Below are positions 1 to 6,000 of a stretch of DNA of 14,003 nucleotides, piece after piece; positions within the stretch are counted from its first letter, which is position 1; the number at the start of each line of letters is the position of its first letter. Origin of the DNA: Prolixibacteraceae bacterium UBA6029 (lineage in GTDB: Bacteria; Bacteroidota; Bacteroidia; Bacteroidales; Prolixibacteraceae); NCBI GenBank assembly GCA_002429385.1, contig DIZL01000079.1, positions 1 to 14,003 of the forward strand, written 5' to 3'. Made by a program: the position numbers and the translations under genes. The notes below the pieces were generated by a model, which saw only the letters and a program-made list of their open reading frames with translations, searched no databases and was not told the origin of the DNA.

Positions 1-1
1 T

Positions 2-658
2 TACTCTTCTACAGGGGTGGTAACTTATACCGTCGGATGGAGTGGAATCTCTACCATCACGGCCTCTGCTGCCGGTTGTAACGGACCAACAACATCCACT
101 CACACTGCAACTACTCCCACTCCAACAGTCGGAACACCCATATTTTCACTGGGACCAACTTCTACCCGTTGCCAGGGAGCAGGTTCTGTTACCTATACCG
201 CAACAGCAACCAATACCACCGGAATAACCTATAGCCTGGATGCGGCATCAATTACAGGAGGAAACAGCATTAACTCATCTTCTGGGGCTGTAACTTATAT
301 CGCCGGATGGAGTGGAATCTCTACCATCACGGCCTCCGCTGCCGGTAGTGGCGGACCAAAAACGGCTAATCATACGGCAACTACTACTCCTACAGTCGGA
401 ACACCTGTTTTCACCCTGGGATCAACTTCTACCCGTGCACAGGGGGCCGGGGCAGTCACCTACACAGCAACTGCCACCAATACTACCGGAATAACCTATA
501 GCTTGGATGCAGCATCTATTGCTGGTGGAAACAGTATTAACTCTTCTACAGGGGTTGTAACTTATACCGCAGACTGGACCGGAACTTCTATCATCACTGC
601 ATCTGCTGCCGGCTGCAACGGACCAAAAACGGCTAATCACACCGTAACTGTAACCCCA
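2..658 (+). repeat. Tandem ~267-bp repeats encoding Ig-like modules
   Basis: Two full units (about 128-394 and 395-658) and the end of a third (2-127) are visible, each about 89 codons. Shared peptide landmarks are VGTP, TYTATATNTTGITYSLDAAS, GGNSINSS, VTY and TITASAAG. DNA identity is high in places: 34-66 and 304-336 are identical over 33 bases. Repeats probably continue left of the window. Such near-identical tandem units allow copy-number change by recombination and are prone to assembly collapse. Confidence 0.9.
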
Positions 659-3600
659 AAAGTTGAAACTGTTCCTCCAGTGAGTCTGCTTGAAAGTACC
701 GGAACATTGACCGCTCATAATGGACAGTTGCCTGTCGGTGGCAAATGGAAGTGGTACAACAATTACAATGGGTCCGTTTTACAGGAAGAAACTTCAAGTA
801 TTTCAATTCCTGATGTCCAACGCTCCACTCGATATAGGGTACGAGGCGAATGGACTGATGGAGCAGTGAATAAGTACACTTATTTCGTGTCGAACAAAGT
901 ACAGAAGAATAACGAAACGATCAGTCTGCCTAACGCATTAAATTATATTATTACATACTCTCCATTAGAAGAAACTTCTTCAGAGACAGCACTAACCAGC
1001 CTCCCGCTCGAAGAACAAGGCGCTGTGGTGCAGTATTTCGACGGATTGGGACGTCCTACCCAAAGCGTGGGGGCAAACCAGAGCTATTTCTTTAACGATG
1101 TGGTCACTGGTGTAGACTACGACAGTTTCGGCAGGCAGAATAAAACGTACATCCCATTTACCAATCACGGGAGAGGGGCTTTTGTCGATAACCAATCATC
1201 GTTAATATCCAGTTTTTATAATGCGTCAGCACATAATGAAGTTGATGGCCTTCCAAGTCTGGTTCAAAATAATGGTGCCTACATTGTTGCTTCAATAACC
1301 AATTACGAGTCATCTCCACTCAAACGCGTATCTTCGGTTATAGATCTTGCAGGGGATACTATTTCGTACATATATAGGACTAACAGTGCAACCGAAGTAG
1401 CCAAATGGACAGTAAACGGAGACGACTGTTACAGAAATCCTAATGACCTTAACTATGCTGCCAACGAACTGTACATGACCCAAACTACTGACCCTTCAGG
1501 GAAAATAGTTCAAGAATACAAGGATAAGCTGGGGCAGGTGGTTCTGAAACGTGCTTACGATGGGTTAACTGCTTATTCGACCTACTACGTGTATGATAAT
1601 TCTGGACTGTTGCGTTATGTGATTTCACCACTAGCAACAGAAGCTATTGCTAATGCAGCATTAACAACCTTGCCTTCGAATAATGAAATCATTAAAGGCC
1701 TTTGCTACTATTACCAGTACGATGCCCGCAAGCGAATGGTAGAGAAACAACTACCTGGTGCAGATCCTGTGCTGATGGTATATGATACACGCGACCGAAT
1801 GATATTAACACAGGATGGAAAAACCTGTGATGAAGACAAACAGCTGACATTGAAACGATGGATGTATACCAAATATGATAATCTAAACCGGCCTATAGAG
1901 ACTGGTTGGATGAAAACCTCAGATCCATGGGAAACTTTAAAATCAACTTTTGAAAATATCATTGGATTATCAACTTATAGTAATGAAGAGGTGTTAACGC
2001 AAACCACCTACGATGCATATCCGGGCAGTCCCGAGGGAACAATCAACCAAAATCAGAGTGTGAAAGGAATGGTCACCCGTACAAGTTCAAAAATACTTGA
2101 ATCCAATAATTTTAACAGGACCGATTTATTCTACGACAATAAATACAGGCTTATTCAAACTATTGACAAAAAAGTGGATGGCAGCGGGAACTCCCTGACT
2201 GCAGATTATCTCAATCAAACAACTACCAACCAATACGACTTTGTTGGGAACCTTTCAAGAAGTGAGGAAAAGTATTCAGGTAAACTGAATAATATTGACC
2301 TTGGGGTTGATGTTATAAAAAACTTTTCCTACGACCACGCGGGAAGGCTCGAAAAGGTGGAACACCAGGTGTTTGCCGATAACCATAACAATACTGTAGT
2401 TTTGGCTCAAAACGATTACAACGACCTGGGACAGCTAATACTAAAAAAATTGCATTCGGCAAACGATCAAAGTTTTGTCCAGGATATTGATTACCTCTAT
2501 GATGTGCGTGGATGGCTAAAAAACATCAACAACGTGAACGATAATACTTTTCGGAAGCTGTATGCACAGGATCTAGCTTACAATGCCAATGGCAACATCA
2601 GCAGCATAAACTGGAAAAACACCTTGGTAGATAACGACCTTTCTGTTCAACGGGGCATTAAACGGACTTACAATTTTGGCTATGACGGGCTCAACCGCCT
2701 GACTTCGGCCACCTATAACCACATTGAAGATGTGACCGGGGCAACAAACTCCGGAATGTTTAATGTCAGCATTCCTTTGTACGACCTTAACGGTAATATA
2801 AAACACCTGACCCGTAGTGGCAATAGGGCTTCGAGTGAGGCGCCTTCTTTTGACCCGGGTAATATTGATGACCTGACTTACAACTATACGACCAACAGCA
2901 ACAAGCTTATCTCGGTCAGCGATGCTATTATTACAGGTGTTAGCCACGATTTGCAATTTAAAAATGGTTCAGTCAAACCGTACACTTACGATGCAAATGG
3001 AAATGCTCTCTTTATTCCTAATAAAAATACAACTATTACCTACAATTACCTGAATTTACCTTCGAAGGATTCTATTACAGGACAAGGAATAATTTCGTAT
3101 ATTTACGACGCTTCCGGTAATAAACTGAAGAAAAACTATACCGACATACAAGCTCATAGTACCGATTCATATTACCAGGGTAGCATTCTTAAAATTAATG
3201 ATCAAACAATTGTGCAAACAGGGGAAGGGCGTATGGTATATGACAATTTTTCCCATCTTTGGGGCTACGAATATGACCTGAAGGATCATTTGGGAAATAC
3301 CCGTGTAAGCTTCTCTGCAGATAGTGCCGAGGTAAAACCCTTGCAGTACAAAGATTATTATCCATTTGGTATGGAAATGGCCAACTGGTATACTAATGAT
3401 GTCAATGCCACCAAATACCTGTATAACGGAAAAGAGTTGCAGGATGAAGGCGGTTTGGACTGGTACGATTACGGTGCAAGGTTCTATGACCCAACAATCG
3501 GAAGGTTCCACACTCAAGATAGATTCAGCGAGAAGTACTATTCTCTCTCCAATTATCAATACGGAGGCAATAACCCAATGTTATTTCTTGATTTTAATGG

Positions 3601-4189
3601 GGATTCAATTGTATCAACAACAAGACAAAATAATCGGATCATTATAGAAAATTCACCGATTGAAAATGGAGGGAATAATTATAATAACACCATTACACTG
3701 GCAGGAGCAAAACAGAATGATGTTTCTGATTATAGTGCAGGTGTTGTTAATGATGCCATGAATGCAATAAATGATAATGAAGTAACTGTCTCAAGCGGTA
3801 AACGCACATCAGAGGATCAAGCAAAGACGATGTACGACAATGCAGAAAACAAAGGAGTTGATTCTCAGAAAAAACTTTACGGAGATAATGGTAAAAAAGT
3901 CATTGATGTATATTCTGACTATAAAGGTTTTGCTTCTGAATTCGGCGTGAACATGGCGAAAGAAACAAAGGCTGCAATGAATCAGAAGATTACTGAAATC
4001 GGTCCAGAAAAAGTGTCCAAACATTCTAGCAATGATGCAACATTAAATGTATTTGATATTGCTCCAAGTAGTGTCTCGAATGTTAAGTCATTCCAAACAA
4101 ACTTGAGCAGTGACAAAAGGGTAACCAACCTAATTCCTTATCCAAAAGATCCCGGCATCCATATAGAAATTAAACAACGAAAAAAATGA
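2..4189 (+). CDS. RHS/YD-repeat polymorphic-toxin-like protein, 5' end outside the window
   Basis: The frame is open to the left edge. A GTG at 17 is internal, because the codons before it continue the repeat, so the true start lies upstream. Residues are numbered from 17. Residues ~1-215 are Ig-like repeats, followed by another beta-rich region (~215-300). From ~309 comes a segment resembling the DUF6443 N-terminal module of Bacteroidota RHS proteins (VVQYFDGLGRPTQSV). YD-type repeats run to ~1090. The RHS core includes KDHLGNTRVSFS (~1089), YPFGMEM, YNGKELQDEGGLDWYDYGAR (~1136) and the terminal NPMLFLDFNGD (to 1196). The last ~194 residues are a distinct tip. SSGKR (1259-1263), H1336, D1347 within FDIAP and H1382 within IHIEI match the order of substrate-binding and zinc-ligand motifs in M15-type D-Ala-D-Ala carboxypeptidase/endopeptidase folds. 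The inferred role is a secreted or surface shell that delivers a peptidoglycan-cutting tip. The RHS call is firm; the M15 call is motif-based. Confidence 0.93.
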   Translation, partial: YSSTGVVTYTVGWSGISTITASAAGCNGPTTSTHTATTPTPTVGTPIFSLGPTSTRCQGAGSVTYTATATNTTGITYSLDAASITGGNSINSSSGAVTYIAGWSGISTITASAAGSGGPKTANHTATTTPTVGTPVFTLGSTSTRAQGAGAVTYTATATNTTGITYSLDAASIAGGNSINSSTGVVTYTADWTGTSIITASAAGCNGPKTANHTVTVTPKVETVPPVSLLESTGTLTAHNGQLPVGGKWKWYNNYNGSVLQEETSSISIPDVQRSTRYRVRGEWTDGAVNKYTYFVSNKVQKNNETISLPNALNYIITYSPLEETSSETALTSLPLEEQGAVVQYFDGLGRPTQSVGANQSYFFNDVVTGVDYDSFGRQNKTYIPFTNHGRGAFVDNQSSLISSFYNASAHNEVDGLPSLVQNNGAYIVASITNYESSPLKRVSSVIDLAGDTISYIYRTNSATEVAKWTVNGDDCYRNPNDLNYAANELYMTQTTDPSGKIVQEYKDKLGQVVLKRAYDGLTAYSTYYVYDNSGLLRYVISPLATEAIANAALTTLPSNNEIIKGLCYYYQYDARKRMVEKQLPGADPVLMVYDTRDRMILTQDGKTCDEDKQLTLKRWMYTKYDNLNRPIETGWMKTSDPWETLKSTFENIIGLSTYSNEEVLTQTTYDAYPGSPEGTINQNQSVKGMVTRTSSKILESNNFNRTDLFYDNKYRLIQTIDKKVDGSGNSLTADYLNQTTTNQYDFVGNLSRSEEKYSGKLNNIDLGVDVIKNFSYDHAGRLEKVEHQVFADNHNNTVVLAQNDYNDLGQLILKKLHSANDQSFVQDIDYLYDVRGWLKNINNVNDNTFRKLYAQDLAYNANGNISSINWKNTLVDNDLSVQRGIKRTYNFGYDGLNRLTSATYNHIEDVTGATNSGMFNVSIPLYDLNGNIKHLTRSGNRASSEAPSFDPGNIDDLTYNYTTNSNKLISVSDAIITGVSHDLQFKNGSVKPYTYDANGNALFIPNKNTTITYNYLNLPSKDSITGQGIISYIYDASGNKLKKNYTDIQAHSTDSYYQGSILKINDQTIVQTGEGRMVYDNFSHLWGYEYDLKDHLGNTRVSFSADSAEVKPLQYKDYYPFGMEMANWYTNDVNATKYLYNGKELQDEGGLDWYDYGARFYDPTIGRFHTQDRFSEKYYSLSNYQYGGNNPMLFLDFNGDSIVSTTRQNNRIIIENSPIENGGNNYNNTITLAGAKQNDVSDYSAGVVNDAMNAINDNEVTVSSGKRTSEDQAKTMYDNAENKGVDSQKKLYGDNGKKVIDVYSDYKGFASEFGVNMAKETKAAMNQKITEIGPEKVSKHSSNDATLNVFDIAPSSVSNVKSFQTNLSSDKRVTNLIPYPKDPGIHIEIKQRKK

Positions 4190-4578
4190 AAAGCTTATTC
4201 TATTTTATTCTTTTATTCTCTATTGTTGCGTGCAGCAATACTGGCAAGAAAAATGATTCCACAAAAAATACAGAGAATAAGGATGCTAACATTAATGAAT
4301 TGCATGGAAGCAATTCTTCCCAAAGTTTGAATAGTTCTCTTATACAAGGAGTCTGGGCTGAAAACAAAGAAGATAATGCCTTATTTTATATCAAGGGCGA
4401 TTCTCTTTATTATGTCGAGTCAATTGAAAAACCACTATTTTGTAAATTAAATCAAGATACGTTAGTGGCTTATGGAGATATATTAACAAAGTATTACATA
4501 AAAAAACTCACTGATGATAGTTTATGGTTTTCTACGGACTATTTTGATGGTGTAACCAAATTATACAAGAGAAAATAA
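4186..4578 (+). CDS. Small lipoprotein, candidate immunity protein for the RHS tip
   Basis: 130 residues. The N-terminus is a short lipoprotein signal peptide: a basic MKS, a hydrophobic stretch LFYFILLFSIV, then a lipobox ending at Cys16 (SIVAC|SN). After it comes a polar Lys/Asn/Ser-rich linker, then a compact predicted beta-rich domain (~50-130) with WAENKEDNALFYIKGDSLYY and LWFSTDYFDG. I recognise no family by name. Its ATG overlaps the TGA of the RHS gene (ATGA), so translation is probably coupled. In polymorphic toxin loci the gene directly after the toxin tip is usually the cognate immunity gene. A lipid-anchored periplasmic protein is where protection from a peptidoglycan-targeting tip would be needed. 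That role is inferred; an accessory lipoprotein is the alternative. Confidence 0.8.
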   Translation: MKSLFYFILLFSIVACSNTGKKNDSTKNTENKDANINELHGSNSSQSLNSSLIQGVWAENKEDNALFYIKGDSLYYVESIEKPLFCKLNQDTLVAYGDILTKYYIKKLTDDSLWFSTDYFDGVTKLYKRK

Positions 4579-4599
4579 AACAATCTCGTTGAAAATAAC

Positions 4600-4630
4600 A
4601 AAACCCGGCCAATGTGTCGGGTTTTATTTG
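4600..4630 (+). terminator. Rho-independent-type terminator after the lipoprotein gene
   Basis: The arms 4600-4609 (AAAACCCGGC) and 4616-4625 (GTCGGGTTTT) pair over 10 bp including one G-U pair, with a 6-nt loop, followed by a T-rich ATTTGTT. It lies 22 nt after the lipoprotein stop codon. The A-run on the left arm means it could also work on the minus strand, for the regulator remnant that ends at 4631. Confidence 0.75.
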
Positions 4631-4822
4631 TTATAGTACTAACTGCTTTAGTTTTCCTTTAGTTATAAAAGCGTCGATTAAGATTTTGACCACATCCTTA
4701 TCACGTTCCTGCATTTTTTCAATGGCTTTAAACTGGTTCAGGAGTTCTTTATCTGTTAAAGAGCTTTCGTCCAGATCATCGGAAGTTCCGTTGGTCAGGA
4801 AATCGGAAGACACCCCCAGGCG
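4631..4822 (-). pseudogene. C-terminal remnant of an XRE-family regulator (copy 1)
   Basis: The minus-strand frame carries the end of a Cro/CI-type regulator of the Bacteroidota kind: LGVSSDFLTNGTSDD (the usual 'LGVs-DyL' end of the helix-turn-helix region), then DKELLNQFKAIEKM and DKDVVKILIDAFITKGKL up to a TAA at 4633-4631. The HTH half that should precede LGVSS is missing. Upstream the frame runs through unrelated residues (TDYRSWPIR) to a stop at 4867-4865, so the break is near 4820. The GTG at 4813 is unlikely to be a real start. It is a truncated relic, although a short ORF of this kind could still be translated. A second, more decayed copy is at 5785-5919. Confidence 0.75.
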
Positions 4823-4841
4823 AATTGGCCAGCTTCGATAA

Positions 4842-5225
4842 TCAGTATTCAGTAGTACTACTTTTTAATAACCCAAACAATTTTTCCTTTATTATCTTTT
4901 TAACCCTGTTTCCCTTATTTCTCTCAATCCTCGAAAGTGTAGTTGTGTCAATATTTAAAATTTTAGCTAATTCTTTTTGAGATATTCCTCTTTCAATCCT
5001 GTATTTCTTTATTGGGTTCTCATTGATGAGTGGAGTATATCCCAGGAATGAAATGATTTTAGGGATTTGATTAAAGTTTGGTGTATTTCTGTTTAATTCC
5101 CAGTTTGTAATTGACTCAGTTGTCACATTTATTATTTTAGCAACTTGCTGTTGGGTTAGGTTTAAGTCAAGGCGTTTCTTTCTTAAATGATCGCCGTAAG
5201 TTATTAATTCTTTTGGGCATGGCAT
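4842..5225 (-). CDS. Double helix-turn-helix (XRE-type) DNA-binding protein
   Basis: 127 residues from the ATG at 5225. The first HTH (~8-60) has GDHLRKKRLDLNLTQQQVAK, then VTTESITNWELNRNTPNF, PKIISFLGYTP. The second (~66-110) has KKYRIERGISQKELAKIL, then IDTTTLSRIERNKGN. This two-HTH layout, with 'PKIIxFLGY-P' between the units, is common in small regulators of accessory regions. Start choice: ATG 5225 has an A-rich leader. The sequence KASKPNK just upstream resembles the N-terminus of relatives, so an in-frame TTG at 5249 is possible; the frame stays open further, into DNA antisense to the ComM fragment. It ends at TGA 4844-4842, beside copy 1 of the XRE relic. Its targets are unknown. It looks intact, but the 5' region was clearly rearranged. 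Confidence 0.75.
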   Translation of the reverse strand: MPCPKELITYGDHLRKKRLDLNLTQQQVAKIINVTTESITNWELNRNTPNFNQIPKIISFLGYTPLINENPIKKYRIERGISQKELAKILNIDTTTLSRIERNKGNRVKKIIKEKLFGLLKSSTTEY

Positions 5226-5263
5226 TTTATTTGGTTTTGAGGCTTTCAATTGGATATTGCAGA

Positions 5264-5655
5264 TGGGCAATGAAACTATGTCCTTGTGGTTATTACAATC
5301 ACCCGACCAAAGAGTGCGTTTGTGCACCTGGAATGGTCTCAAAGTATCTGAATAAGATTTCAGGACCCCTGCTCGACCGCATTGACATCCATCTGGAAGT
5401 AGTGCCGGTACCTTTTAAGAAATTGTCAGATCAGACACCTACAGAAACCAGCAGTGTTATTCGGGAACGTGTAATCAAAGCCCGTGAAATACAATCACAA
5501 CGGTTTAGTAAAAGCGATGGTGTTTTCTGTAATGCCCAGATGTCGTCAAAGATGATCAGGCAATATGTCGATCTGGATGAAGTCAGCAACAGTTTGCTGA
5601 AGAATGCAATGGAGAAAACCTGCTCTTCGGGATATGCTGAAAGTTTGCAGCCGCT
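5264..5655 (+). pseudogene. Internal fragment of a ComM/YifB-type Mg-chelatase AAA+ ATPase
   Basis: The plus frame from about 5264 reads CPCGYYNHPTKECVCAPG, KYLNKISGPLLDRIDIHLEV, then VIRERVIKAREIQSQRF, CNAQMSSKMIRQYVDLDE and LLKNAMEK. These are diagnostic of the ComM (YifB) family, a helicase-like ATPase linked to DNA uptake and recombination. A full protein is about 500 residues. Here the N-terminal ~370 residues, with the Walker A and B motifs, are absent; the upstream DNA belongs to the divergent HTH gene. After NAMEK (5617) the expected sequence is lost from this frame, but the +1 frame continues with RDMLKV, like the family's 'DRILKV', until a TAG at 5653-5655. That indicates a frameshift or small deletion near 5618. 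It is non-functional debris, useful as a marker of rearrangement. Confidence 0.85.
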
Positions 5656-5735
5656 AGTGCTGATTTGCAATCAGCACTTTTTAGCCAAGGATTTGTAATC
5701 CAGAAATTGTGTAATGGAAAAGCGGTTGTAACGCC
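5656..5735. repeat. Cluster of REP-like small palindromes
   Basis: A perfect 10-bp inverted repeat with a 3-nt loop (5656-5665, TGC, 5669-5678) is followed by a perfect 5-bp one with a TGT loop (5689-5693/5697-5701) and a weaker bulged one at 5722-5734. The first two share the centre TT-TG(C/T)-AA, and the third has the similar TT-GT-AA. The series starts directly after the last stop of the ComM relic. Small intergenic palindromes with this centre look like a dispersed repeat family; mobilisation by a RAYT-type transposase is a guess, and no such gene is in the window. Confidence 0.5.
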
Positions 5736-5784
5736 AACAGGATAAACAACAAACCACCCAGCAAATATGATAGGTTTTATTGTT

Positions 5785-5919
5785 TTAAAGTACCAACAGA
5801 TTGAGTTTCCCAGTGGTAATAAAAGCGTCAATAAGAGTTTTGACCAAGTCCTTATCCTGTTCCAGCATCAATTCATTGGCTATAAATTGGGTAAGGAGTG
5901 CTTTGTAGTTGACAATCTG
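5785..5919 (-). pseudogene. C-terminal remnant of an XRE-family regulator (copy 2, decayed)
   Basis: The minus-strand frame reads YKALLTQFIANELMLEQ, then DKDLVKTLIDAFITTGKL, NLLVL and TAA. It aligns residue for residue with copy 1 (DKELLNQFKAIEKM, DKDVVKILIDAFITKGKL, KQLVL), and DNA similarity continues a few bases past both stop codons. An in-frame TAG at 5922-5920 closes the frame upstream, leaving 44 codons, and no HTH half is present. It lies immediately before the four-gene operon. Confidence 0.75.
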
Positions 5920-5938
5920 CTATTTAAAAAAAACAATA

Positions 5939-5973
5939 TTTGAATGTAAAGCTTGAAATGTTTACTATTTTTA
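5939..5973 (+). promoter_or_regulatory. Possible promoter of the four-gene operon
   Basis: TTTG at 5939-5942 and an A+T-rich TActaTTT at 5963-5970 (or TAttTTTA at 5966-5973) resemble the Bacteroidota -33/-7 pair, with 20 or 23 nt between them. Neither -7 candidate matches TAnnTTTG fully. The site is about 30 nt upstream of the ATG at 6001. Weak call, made because a promoter must lie near here. Confidence 0.25.
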
Positions 5974-6000
5974 CAAGCAATAAAATTTTGACATTTAAGA

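Noticed and set aside
422..718. Minus-strand 98-residue ORF in the Ig-like repeats, and similar antisense ORFs elsewhere in the RHS gene
   Set aside because: They mirror the repeat codons of the well-supported plus-strand gene and show no family features.
4614..4841. Plus-strand 75-residue ORF after the lipoprotein
   Set aside because: It is antisense to the XRE-regulator relic, begins inside the terminator, and its peptide has no independent support.
5213..5698. Intact 161-residue gene over the ComM region
   Set aside because: The first ~19 residues are antisense to the HTH gene and the last ~27 are out-of-frame or palindrome sequence; only the middle matches the ComM family, and the ATPase motifs are missing.
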